Positions 18,332 to 25,520 of a stretch of 64,000 nt of DNA are shown here, piece by piece; within the stretch, counting starts at the first letter, position 1, and every line of letters starts with the position of its first letter. The DNA is taken from assembly GCF_000017265.1 (NCBI RefSeq), contig NC_011144.1, positions 744,001 through 808,000 on the forward strand, in the 5' to 3' direction. Origin of the DNA: Phenylobacterium zucineum HLK1 (lineage in GTDB: Bacteria; Pseudomonadota; Alphaproteobacteria; Caulobacterales; Caulobacteraceae). The translations under genes were made by a program, and so were the position numbers. A model generated the notes under the pieces. That model saw only the letters and a program-made list of their open reading frames with translations, made no database searches and was not told the DNA's origin.

Positions 18332-20223
18332 CCGCCCAGCGCGCCCGGCTGATGATGGTGGACGACGAGGCCGACATCCTCGTCGCCCTGCAGGATCTGT
18401 TCGAGACGACCTACGACGTCAGCGCCTTCACCTCGCCCGCCGAGGCGCTGGAAGCCCTGGCCGGCGGCCTCGACCCCGCGGTGATCGTCTCGGACCAGCG
18501 GATGCCGGGCATGCCGGGCGACCGGTTCCTGGCCGAGGCCCGCAGGCTGTGCGACGCCGGGGCCATCCTGCTCACCGGCTACGCCGACCTGAGCGCGGTC
18601 ACCGCCGCCCTGAACGGCGGCGGGATCGTCGGCTACGTGCCCAAGCCCTGGGAGCCCGACGCCCTGAAGGCCATGGTGGCCGGGGCGGTCGAACAGCACC
18701 ACCTGCGCCGCGCTCTAGGGCAGGAGCAGGCGCTGCTGCACGGCCTGATGGACCATCTGCCCTACGCCGTGGCGTTCAAGGACGCGCAGGGCCGCTTCGT
18801 CCATCTCAACGAGCGCAAGGCGGGCGAGTTCGGCCGCGCCGCCGCGGCCTGCGTCGGCCTGACGGAGGCCGAGCTCGGCGGCGTCGTCCGCGCCGAGGAG
18901 CGGCAGGCGATCGCCGAGCGCCGGGCTCTGCAGGTTGTCGAGGAACGGCCCGGACCGGCGGGCCCGTCCTGGATCCAGGTCGAGTACGTGCCGCTCCTGG
19001 GGCGTGCGGGCGAGGTCGAGACGCTCGTGGTGATGGAGCGCGACATCACCGAGCAGCGCCTGGCCGAGCAGCAGCTGCGCCAGTCGGACAAGCTGCGCGC
19101 GCTGGGCACGCTGGCCGGCGGCGTGGCCCACGACTTCAACAACCTGCTGACCGCCATCGTCGGCAGCCTGGAGCTGGCGAGCAAGCGGCTGGACCGCGAT
19201 CCGGAGACCGTGCGCCGCTACCTCGACAACGCCGCCCTGGCGGCGCAGCGCGGCGCATCCCTGACCCAACGGCTGCTGGGCTTCAGCCGCCGGACCGACA
19301 GCCGCCTGGCGGTGGTGGATGTCGCCGCCGCCATGACCGGCATGCGCGACCTGCTGTCCCGCACGCTGGGCGGGGGCGTCGAGGTGGAATGGCGGATCGC
19401 CGCCGACCTGTGGCCGACGTCGGTGGAGCCGGACCAGCTCGAGGTCGCGATCCTGAACCTGGCGATCAACGCGCGCGACGCCATGCCGGACGGCGGCGTC
19501 ATCACCATCGCGGCGCGCAACGTCAGCCTGCCTGCGGAGGCCGACCTGGAGCGGGGCCTTACGGCCGGCGACTACGTCATGCTGGTCATCGCCGACACGG
19601 GCGAGGGGATGCCGCCCGAGCTGCTGGAACGGGTGCTGGAGCCCTTCTTCACGACCAAGCCGGTGGGCAAGGGCACGGGCCTGGGCCTGCCGATGGTCTA
19701 CGGCTTCGCGCAGCGTTCGGGCGGGACCCTGTCGATCCGCAGCACGCCGGGGCAGGGCACGGAGGTCGTCATGTACCTGCCGCGCGCCGGGGAGGCGGAC
19801 GAGCCGCTTCCGGAGTCGGCGCCGGCCGCTGTCCGGCGGGGACCGCGCGCGCGCATCCTGGTGCTGGACGACGAGCCGGGCGTGCGGTCGGTGACCGCCG
19901 CCAGCCTGCGGGACCTGGGCCATGAGGTGGTGGAAGCCGCCGACGGGCCGGCGGCGCTGGCGATCCTGCAGGGCGGCCGGGAGGTCGACCTCGCGGTGGT
20001 GGATTTCGCCATGCCCGGCATGAACGGGCTGGAGTTCGTCGAGAAGGCCCGACGGCTGGCGGCCGGCCTGCCGGTGATCCTGCTCACCGGCTACGTCGAC
20101 GTCGAGGCGGCCCCCGACGACGTCATGGTGCTGCACAAGCCGTTCACCGCCGCCACGCTCGAAGCCGCCGTTGCGGCCGCGCTCGCGACGGAGTTCGCCT
20201 CGCGGGAAGGCCTGACGCTCTAG
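18328..20223 (+). CDS. Soluble hybrid histidine kinase: REC, PAS, HisKA, HATPase, REC
   Basis: A 631-residue cytoplasmic protein. N-terminal receiver with D56 ([14 protein letters not shown]) of the type seen in RpfG/HupR-like regulators. A PAS domain (about 130-245, [20 protein letters not shown]) comes next, then HisKA with H268 ([13 protein letters not shown]) and an HATPase ([33 protein letters not shown]). The C-terminal receiver has D559 ([13 protein letters not shown]). It is the last gene of the chemosensory block and presumably a second output or phosphorelay element. No DNA-binding or GGDEF domain is present. Its stop overlaps the stop of the convergent decarboxylase at CTAG. Confidence 0.9.
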   Translation: MTAQRARLMMVDDEADILVALQDLFETTYDVSAFTSPAEALEALAGGLDPAVIVSDQRMPGMPGDRFLAEARRLCDAGAILLTGYADLSAVTAALNGGGIVGYVPKPWEPDALKAMVAGAVEQHHLRRALGQEQALLHGLMDHLPYAVAFKDAQGRFVHLNERKAGEFGRAAAACVGLTEAELGGVVRAEERQAIAERRALQVVEERPGPAGPSWIQVEYVPLLGRAGEVETLVVMERDITEQRLAEQQLRQSDKLRALGTLAGGVAHDFNNLLTAIVGSLELASKRLDRDPETVRRYLDNAALAAQRGASLTQRLLGFSRRTDSRLAVVDVAAAMTGMRDLLSRTLGGGVEVEWRIAADLWPTSVEPDQLEVAILNLAINARDAMPDGGVITIAARNVSLPAEADLERGLTAGDYVMLVIADTGEGMPPELLERVLEPFFTTKPVGKGTGLGLPMVYGFAQRSGGTLSIRSTPGQGTEVVMYLPRAGEADEPLPESAPAAVRRGPRARILVLDDEPGVRSVTAASLRDLGHEVVEAADGPAALAILQGGREVDLAVVDFAMPGMNGLEFVEKARRLAAGLPVILLTGYVDVEAAPDDVMVLHKPFTAATLEAAVAAALATEFASREGLTL

Positions 20224-21977
20224 GCCGGCGCCGCGGCCCGTCGACCCGCTGCTTCCGCGCCGGCGTCGATGGCGGACCGGAGCTCGGAGACGAGCTGCGG
20301 CAGGAGCCGCGCCCGCGCGTCGGCCTCGCCCCACAGCGGGTTCATCACCACGCAGCGGAGCAGCACCAGCCGGTCCGACTCCATCCGCCCGCGGAAGCTG
20401 CGCACGTGCCGGCGGACGAGATCGGGGGCGCTTTCGGTCCCGAGCACGGTCCGCGACAGCGAGAGGTTCGGAGAGGCCGCGAACCAGGCGTGGGCGGCGC
20501 TCGTCCGGGCGTTGGCGGCGCTGAGCGCCTCGCCCTCCGCCGCGATCGAGAAGCACAGGATGTTGGTGTCGGCGGGCTCCAGCAGGCGCACGTCCGGAAG
20601 CTGCGCCAGCGCCTCGGCGATCGCCGCGCGGCCCTCGATGGCGCCGCGCAGCACCGCGCCCAGGCCCTCGGGCCCGAAGCCGACCGAGCGGCCCATCATC
20701 CAGACCGCCGCCGCGCCCGTCGCCGGCCGCGAGCCCTCCAGCGTCCGGGTCCAAGGGGCCTCGCCGAGTTCGGCGCGTTCCACGTAGGGCGCGGCGAAGC
20801 TCGACACGGCATCGCGGCTGGAGTCCCGGACCAGGAGCGCCCCGCAGGCGTAGGGCACGTAGCCCAGCTTGTGCGGGTCCACCGTCACGCTGTCGGCGCG
20901 CCGGATGGCGGCGAGGGCGCGGCGGCGCTCGGGCGCCAGCCGCGGCTCGTCGGCCGCCAGGGTGCAGAAGAAGCCGCCGTAGGCCGCGTCCACGTGGAGC
21001 CAGATGTCGAGGTCTTCAGCCTCGCGAAGCGCTTCGAGCCGCCCGGCCACCTTGTCCACCGGGTCGATCGCGCCAAGCTCGGTGGTGCCGGCCACGCCGA
21101 CCACCATCAGGATCGGCCGATGCTCGGCCCGCGCGCGGCGGATGCAGGCCATGAGGCCCTCGGCGTCCAGCCGCCCGTCCGCATCGAGCGGCGCCGTCCA
21201 GCAGGCCGCCTCGCCCAGGCCGAACACGTTGGCCGCCTTGATCCAGGAATAGTGCCGGTGGCCGGGGGCGATGATGACCGGACCGCGATAGGGGCGCCCG
21301 CTCGCGCGCCGCAGCCGTTCGGCGATCTCGTAGGGATTGTTCAGCACCCCGCTGCACGCCCGCATGGCGGCTTCCTCGCCGAGCGCCGCCAGCCGTTCCT
21401 GGAACCGGGCCTCGGTCATGTGCGCCGCCGCGAAGACGTCCAGCGGCCGGCCCTCCGCCTCGGCAAGCGCCAGGCCCAGCGCCAGCCGGTGGTCCAGCCG
21501 GAAGCGCGCCCGCCAGACGGCCTCAAGGTTGGCGACCGTGCCGCCCGAGGTGAAGTGGCCGCGCGCCGCGCTCGGGTCGTAGCCGATCATCCGCGCCAGC
21601 ATGGCGATGGCCTCGGCCTCGATCGCCGTGCCGACCTTGGCGGCCTCGCGCGAGGTGTTGTTCGGATTGTGCAGCAGGGCCGCCACATGGCCGAGCAGGG
21701 CCGGCAGGGCGGGGTCCGACACCATGTGGCCGAGATATCGCGGGGTGTAGGTGGGCACCTCCTGGTCCAGCGCCGCCAGCAGCGCGTGCAGGCTTTCCGC
21801 GGTGCGGCGGCAGGTCCCGGCGTCGGTGGCGGCGAGCTGGGCGTCGTCGCCGGGGAAGCGCCGGCGGCGGCCCTCGAACCAGGCGTCGAACACGACGTCC
21901 AGCTGATCGCGAAGCCAGGCGGCGTTCTCGGACTTGGGGCCCAGGAAGCAGCCGGGCGGGACGGGAGAGGATCGCAT
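20220..21977 (-). CDS. PLP-dependent group II decarboxylase
   Basis: Aromatic-/glutamate-type amino acid decarboxylase fold, 585 residues from the chosen ATG. The PLP-binding lysine lies in TVDPHKLGYVPYACGALL, preceded by WLHVDAAYGGF with the conserved Asp and Ala that contact the cofactor, and HFTSGGTVANLEA near residue 145. The substrate cannot be told from sequence. An upstream ATG at 22022 is possible; 21977 is favoured because a TTGA-N6-TCAA box is centred about 41 bases upstream of it, which would make the mRNA leaderless. Converges on the kinase gene with a 4-base stop overlap. Confidence 0.85.
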   Translation of the reverse strand: MRSSPVPPGCFLGPKSENAAWLRDQLDVVFDAWFEGRRRRFPGDDAQLAATDAGTCRRTAESLHALLAALDQEVPTYTPRYLGHMVSDPALPALLGHVAALLHNPNNTSREAAKVGTAIEAEAIAMLARMIGYDPSAARGHFTSGGTVANLEAVWRARFRLDHRLALGLALAEAEGRPLDVFAAAHMTEARFQERLAALGEEAAMRACSGVLNNPYEIAERLRRASGRPYRGPVIIAPGHRHYSWIKAANVFGLGEAACWTAPLDADGRLDAEGLMACIRRARAEHRPILMVVGVAGTTELGAIDPVDKVAGRLEALREAEDLDIWLHVDAAYGGFFCTLAADEPRLAPERRRALAAIRRADSVTVDPHKLGYVPYACGALLVRDSSRDAVSSFAAPYVERAELGEAPWTRTLEGSRPATGAAAVWMMGRSVGFGPEGLGAVLRGAIEGRAAIAEALAQLPDVRLLEPADTNILCFSIAAEGEALSAANARTSAAHAWFAASPNLSLSRTVLGTESAPDLVRRHVRSFRGRMESDRLVLLRCVVMNPLWGEADARARLLPQLVSELRSAIDAGAEAAGRRAAAPA

Positions 21978-22011
21978 CGGTCGACACTGCCCCAGCACGC
22001 GCGCGGGCCGA

Positions 22012-22025
22012 TTGAGCGACATCAA
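22012..22025. promoter_or_regulatory. FNR-type box upstream of the decarboxylase
   Basis: TTGAGCGACATCAA has the perfect TTGA-N6-TCAA core. Its centre is about 41 bases from the decarboxylase ATG at 21977, the class II activator distance if transcription starts at the ATG. Confidence 0.6.
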
Positions 22026-22066
22026 GCGTAGGCGGGGCGGCGGCCAAGCGCGGGTCAAGGCGCGGC

Positions 22067-22080
22067 TTGACGGCCGGCAA
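22067..22080. promoter_or_regulatory. Degenerate FNR-type box upstream of the UrcA-like gene
   Basis: TTGACGGCCGGCAA matches TTGA-N6-TCAA except one base. Its centre lies 41.5 bases before 22115, leaving an 18-base leader with AAAGGAGG for the gene at 22133. Confidence 0.4.
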
Positions 22081-22132
22081 ATGCGGCGGGGCCGGCGGGG
22101 CGTAGCCTTCATCCGTGCCAAAGGAGGAGCCG

Positions 22133-22489
22133 ATGCTTCTGAAGACATCCCTGGCGAGCTTCGCCGCCGCCGCCGCTGTCGTGATCGCCCTCCCGGCGGT
22201 CGCCTCTCCCGACATCCCCACCGTGGGCGAGGTCGCCGTCGGGCCCTCCGCGCCCACCGAAGTCCGGCTCTCCATCGCGGGCAAGGACCGCGCGGCCGTG
22301 CGGCAGGAGGTGCGCAGCGCCGCCCGCTACGTGTGCCGCAACGCCGTCCTGAACCGCGAGCTGGACGTCGGCGACAATCGCTGGTGCAGCCACCGTTCGG
22401 CCGTCAAGGCGATGGTCCGCTACGACGCGATGCGCGAGGGCGCGGCCGCCTACGCCGACGCCCAGGTCCTCGTTCTCTCCGCCCGCTGA
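22133..22489 (+). CDS. Small secreted UrcA-like protein
   Basis: A 118-residue protein. An N-terminal signal peptide (LLKTSLASFAAAAAVVIALP, cleavage near AVA-SPD) directs it to the periplasm. The mature part contains SAARYVCRN and WCSHRSAVKAM, the Cys/Ala pattern of UrcA-family proteins, with two cysteines that could form a disulfide. The start is fixed by AAAGGAGG five to seven bases before the ATG. The family function is unknown. Followed by the DUF2249, PTPS-like and 4-TM genes on the same strand. Confidence 0.7.
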   Translation: MLLKTSLASFAAAAAVVIALPAVASPDIPTVGEVAVGPSAPTEVRLSIAGKDRAAVRQEVRSAARYVCRNAVLNRELDVGDNRWCSHRSAVKAMVRYDAMREGAAAYADAQVLVLSAR

Positions 22490-22570
22490 GCGCAGCGGCG
22501 GCGGGAGTTGTCGTAGCGCAACGTCGGGGGCTTCAGGGCGCACGAGAGTGCGGTGAAAAAGGAGCCTACG

Positions 22571-22828
22571 ATGAGCCACGAGATCCCCGCCGCCGAGGCG
22601 GCCGTCTACCCGTTCGACGCCCGCGGCGTCGCCAAGCGCTTCCGCCACGCCGCCATCTTCGGCGCGCTCGATGCGCTGGCGCCCGGCGAGACCATGCGGT
22701 TCGTGAACGACCACGATCCCCTGCCGCTGCTGCGGCAGCTCGAGACCCGCTTCGGCGAGACCCTGTCCGTGGAATACCGCCTGCGCGCGGACGAGGGCGT
22801 GGTCATCGACTTCAAGCGGACGGCGTAG
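22571..22828 (+). CDS. DUF2249 domain protein
   Basis: An 85-residue single-domain protein matching DUF2249: FDARGVAKRFRHAAIFGALD, then LAPGETMRFVNDHDPLPLLRQL. The RH.aIF and dHdPlPL blocks are the family hallmarks. DUF2249 proteins often sit beside denitrification and hemerythrin genes, as here; the biochemical role is not established. ATG 22571 follows AAAAAGGAG. An in-frame GTG at 22553 is less likely. Confidence 0.85.
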   Translation: MSHEIPAAEAAVYPFDARGVAKRFRHAAIFGALDALAPGETMRFVNDHDPLPLLRQLETRFGETLSVEYRLRADEGVVIDFKRTA

Positions 22829-22841
22829 CGCCCGCCGCCCC

Positions 22842-23354
22842 GTGAGCTGGATATCGACCAAGACCTACGGCGCGGAGCGCGGGCTCACCTGCGCGCTGCG
22901 CCAGTGGGCCGCGGACAGCCACTGCGCCCTCCTGCACGGCTACTCGCTGGGCTTCCGGTTCACCTTCGCCGCCGAGCAACTCGACCGCCGCGGATGGGTG
23001 GTGGATTTCGGCTCCGGCGGTTTCGGGAAGATCCGCGAATGGCTGCACGGGACCTTCGACCACGCGCTGCTCGTGGCCGAGGACGATCCCGGCCGTCCCG
23101 AGCTCGCGCGGCTGGCGGACCTGGGCCTGGCCCGGGTCCAGGTCGTGCCGGGGACCAGTTGCGAGGCCCTGGCGCGGTTCGTCTTCGAGGCGGCGCAGCC
23201 GATGGTGGCGGCGGCGACCCAGGGACGCTGCTGGATCGCCGAGGTCGAATGCTTCGAGCACGGCGCCAACAGCGCCATCTACCGCAACCCGGAGGGCGTG
23301 CTGCGGGAGGTCTCGGCCGAGGCGCTGACGGCGCTCGCGGCGGCCGTGGCCTGA
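22842..23354 (+). CDS. 6-pyruvoyl-tetrahydropterin synthase / QueD-like protein with altered zinc site
   Basis: A 170-residue protein of the PTPS/QueD fold. Recognisable parts: WAADSHCALLHGYSLGFRF aligned to the KCGRLHGHS core, WVVDFGSGGFGKIREWL, FDHALLVAEDDP and VECFEHG. The catalytic Cys (C28) and the FDH and VE motifs are kept. Of the three zinc histidines of QueD, two positions appear changed (the AAHRL-type His is Arg/Gln, and the second His of LHGH is Tyr34); H27 next to the Cys may compensate. Start is GTG 22842, 13 bases after DUF2249. Substrate unknown; calling it queD would be unsafe. Confidence 0.75.
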   Translation: MSWISTKTYGAERGLTCALRQWAADSHCALLHGYSLGFRFTFAAEQLDRRGWVVDFGSGGFGKIREWLHGTFDHALLVAEDDPGRPELARLADLGLARVQVVPGTSCEALARFVFEAAQPMVAAATQGRCWIAEVECFEHGANSAIYRNPEGVLREVSAEALTALAAAVA

Positions 23355-23387
23355 GCCGGTCGCCGGCCCCGGAGAGGGAGCAAGGCG

Positions 23388-23864
23388 ATGGATGACCTGA
23401 CGCTGGCGCGGGCCCTGCATGTGCTGGGGGTGGTCGTCTGGATCGGCGGCGTCTCCATGGTCACGACGGTGCTGTTCCCGGCGATCCGCCGCGGCCGGCT
23501 GGGCGCGGACCGGCTGGCTGCGTTCGAGGCGGTCGAGCACCGGTTCGTTTGGCAGGCGCGGGCGGCGGTCCTCGTCGTCGGCGCCAGCGGCCTGCACATG
23601 ACGGCGCGGCTGGACGCGTGGGACCGGTTCCTGTCGCCGTCGGACTGGTGGATGCCGGCCATGGCGCTCGTCTGGCTGCTGTTCTTCCTGGTCCTGTTCG
23701 TGGGCGAGCCGCTGGTGCTGCGCCGCCGGCTGGCCGCCTGGGCGGTCCGCGACCCCGACCGGGTCCTGGCCTGGCTGCATCGTGCGCACGTGGTCCTGCT
23801 GGCCGTCAGCCTGACGACCGTGGCGGGGGCGATGCTGGGCGCCCACGGCTGGGTGTTCGGCTAG
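23388..23864 (+). CDS. Four-helix membrane protein, possibly heme-binding (CopD-like)
   Basis: A 158-residue inner-membrane protein with four hydrophobic segments at about residues 6-30, 58-75, 85-110 and 128-152. Histidines lie in or near the helices: RALHVLGVVVWIGGVS, VEHRF, GLHMTARL and LHRAHVVLL. The helix-1 motif LHxLGxxxWxGG is shared with CopD-like and cytochrome b561-like membrane proteins, suggesting heme binding, but this is inference. Good RBS (GGGAGCAAGGCG) before the ATG. Genes of this kind occur near nitrogen-oxide reductase accessory genes. Confidence 0.7.
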   Translation: MDDLTLARALHVLGVVVWIGGVSMVTTVLFPAIRRGRLGADRLAAFEAVEHRFVWQARAAVLVVGASGLHMTARLDAWDRFLSPSDWWMPAMALVWLLFFLVLFVGEPLVLRRRLAAWAVRDPDRVLAWLHRAHVVLLAVSLTTVAGAMLGAHGWVFG

Positions 23865-23873
23865 GGCCGCCGA

Positions 23874-23887
23874 TTGACGACCGTCAA
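23874..23887. promoter_or_regulatory. Perfect FNR/NnrR-type palindrome between convergent genes
   Basis: TTGACGACCGTCAA, a perfect TTGAC-N4-GTCAA. It lies between the 3' ends of the 4-TM gene and mobA, so no annotated start is downstream on either strand. See findings for a possible small RNA. Confidence 0.55.
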
Positions 23888-24021
23888 GCGGCCGCGCCCC
23901 GCCCGACATTCGCTCCGGCTCCTGTTCCGGCCATGTTGCGAGCGCTCCGCCCGACCGCCGTCCCCGGCGTGATCTCCCCGGTCACGGGCGGAGCAACCCA
24001 TCCCAGGACCGACAGGACGCA

Positions 24022-24603
24022 TCAGCCGCGAGGCTGCAGGGCGGCCAGGTCGTCGGGCGTGTTGGCGTTGGCGAAGGGGTCGTCGAGGCCGTCCGGCCAG
24101 GCCGCCTCCACGTGTCCCACCTCGGCGGCGAAGCCGCGCAACGAGGCGCGGCCCGAGGCCAGATAGGCCGGCAAGCGCTCGCCTGCCTCGGTTCGCCACA
24201 AGGCGCAGACGGGGTGCAGCCGCCCCCCGCTGGCCGCGACCGCCACGTTCGCATCCGGCGTCAGCGCCTCGGCCAGGCGCCGGAGAAGGTCGCCCGGCAG
24301 CCGGGGCATGTCGCAGGGCAGGGTCAGCAGCCGCTCGGCGCCGCGTTCCCGTGCATAGGCGAAGGCCGAGGCCAGACCCGCCGCCGGACCGCCGATCGCG
24401 GGCTCGTCCACCAGTAGCGGAAGGTCCACCGCACCGGCCACCTGGGCGGGGTCGCGCACGGCGACCGCGACGTCCGGCGACCAGCGCCTCGCCAGGCCGG
24501 CGGCGTGGGCGACGAGGGTGCTCGTCCCGAAGCGTCGCAGCGGCTTGCCGCCGCCCATGCGCCGGCCCTCGCCGCCGGCCAGGATGACGACGGCCAAGCT
24601 CAT
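24022..24603 (-). CDS. mobA: Molybdenum cofactor guanylyltransferase
   Basis: Transfers GMP from GTP to molybdopterin to make the MGD cofactor that NarG needs. It has 193 residues, typical for MobA. The nucleotide-binding signature is LAGGEGRRMGGGKPLRRFG, followed by LLVDEPAIGGPAAGL and LLTLPCDMPRLPGD with the metal-binding Asp. It lies 24 bases downstream of the hemerythrin gene on the same strand and is probably co-transcribed with it, linking cofactor maturation to nitrate respiration. Confidence 0.93.
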   Translation of the reverse strand: MSLAVVILAGGEGRRMGGGKPLRRFGTSTLVAHAAGLARRWSPDVAVAVRDPAQVAGAVDLPLLVDEPAIGGPAAGLASAFAYARERGAERLLTLPCDMPRLPGDLLRRLAEALTPDANVAVAASGGRLHPVCALWRTEAGERLPAYLASGRASLRGFAAEVGHVEAAWPDGLDDPFANANTPDDLAALQPRG

Positions 24604-24627
24604 CCGAGAGGGCTCATCCGGTCGGAC

Positions 24628-25176
24628 TCACGGACAGGAGCTCCGGGCGACGAGCCGCCGGCCGAGGGCGGCCAGGTCGTCGGGCGTCAGGCGCAGCCGG
24701 GCGATCGGCAGGACCACGGCGTTCTCCAGCGCCAGGTGCTGCAGCTCCTGGGCGGCGAAGGCCCGCAGAACGCCCTGCGCCTCGGGGTCCTTGGCGGGAG
24801 ACTGGCCCGCAGCGAGCCGCTCGGCGAGGATGTCCTGCACCCGCCGGGCCAGGTCGGCCTCGCTGCGGTGCTCGGCGGTCAGCTGGCCGAGCGCCGTCTC
24901 GAACTCATCCTCGGGCAGGGCGCGGAACCGCAGCAGGGGGAACAGCTCCTCTTCCTCCTCGGCCACATGACGGGCGAGGTCCGTGCGGATGAAGGCCGCC
25001 AGCCGCGACATGGTCTCCCCGTGGAAGCCCGGATCCTCGGCCAGCTCGGCGATCAGGCGGCAGACCTGCCGGTGCCGGGCGTGCTCGGCGGCGAACCACT
25101 CGAGCGGATCGGCCCGGAGGGTTTCGTCGGGGGCGTCGATCTCCCAGTCGAGGGCTTGGTGGAGCATGGTCGCCAT
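24628..25176 (-). CDS. Hemerythrin-domain protein
   Basis: A 182-residue helical di-iron protein. Putative iron ligands are in AEHARHRQV, ARHVAEEEEELFPLL, TAEHRSEADL and LQHLALENAVVLP, i.e. the HxxE and HxxxE patterns of the hemerythrin/DUF438 type. No receptor or kinase domain is attached. Proteins of this class have been linked to NO or O2 handling; which applies here is not shown. A TTGAC-N4-GTCAA box sits about 128 bases upstream. An alternative ATG at 25167 exists. Confidence 0.88.
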   Translation of the reverse strand: MATMLHQALDWEIDAPDETLRADPLEWFAAEHARHRQVCRLIAELAEDPGFHGETMSRLAAFIRTDLARHVAEEEEELFPLLRFRALPEDEFETALGQLTAEHRSEADLARRVQDILAERLAAGQSPAKDPEAQGVLRAFAAQELQHLALENAVVLPIARLRLTPDDLAALGRRLVARSSCP

Positions 25177-25297
25177 GGCGTCGGTCCCTGCAGTCTAGGC
25201 CGATCCGTGGCTCGGCGCGATCCGGATCGGCGGCGATCTGAGCGCGTTCACGGGCGCTCCAGCGAGCCATTCTTGAGATGAATGGGGAAATGCCTGC

Positions 25298-25311
25298 TTG
25301 ACGCAGGTCAA
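25298..25311. promoter_or_regulatory. Perfect FNR/NnrR-type box, hemerythrin-mobA side
   Basis: TTGACGCAGGTCAA (TTGAC-N4-GTCAA). At the usual 41.5-base offset it would give a transcript starting near 25263 on the minus strand, an 87-base leader for the hemerythrin gene. Confidence 0.6.
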
Positions 25312-25411
25312 TCGATCCCGCCTGCAGGCCAGAATTCGGGCGCGCCGGCGCGGGTTTTCGGCGGCGTTTCACATCGCTCTATTTGGGCCTTGCCGATCGT
25401 CATTTCAGCGG

Positions 25412-25425
25412 TTGATCGACGTCAG
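25412..25425. promoter_or_regulatory. Degenerate FNR-type box in the divergent promoter region
   Basis: TTGATCGACGTCAG has one mismatch to TTGA-N6-TCAA. Its centre is 39 bases upstream of the next, perfect box. Confidence 0.35.
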
Positions 25426-25450
25426 GCGGAAGATCCGCGGCCCGCGGAGA

Positions 25451-25464
25451 TTGACGCAAGTCAA
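25451..25464. promoter_or_regulatory. Perfect FNR/NnrR-type box, regulator promoter
   Basis: TTGACGCAAGTCAA (TTGAC-N4-GTCAA). The centre is 41.5 bases before 25499, giving a leader of about 22 bases for the regulator at 25521; suggests autoregulation. Confidence 0.6.
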
Positions 25465-25520
25465 GGCAAGCTCCGCGGCCCTCGGGCAGAAGCGCAGCGA
25501 CCGACAGCCGGGAGTGCGGG

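Noticed and set aside
22842..23354. Naming the PTPS-like gene queD
   Set aside because: The zinc-ligand pattern differs from QueD and the context is not queuosine synthesis, so only the fold was assigned.
23932..24166. Possible 77-codon ORF after the FNR-type box at 23874
   Set aside because: No ribosome-binding site, biased composition, and it overlaps the 3' end of mobA on the opposite strand.
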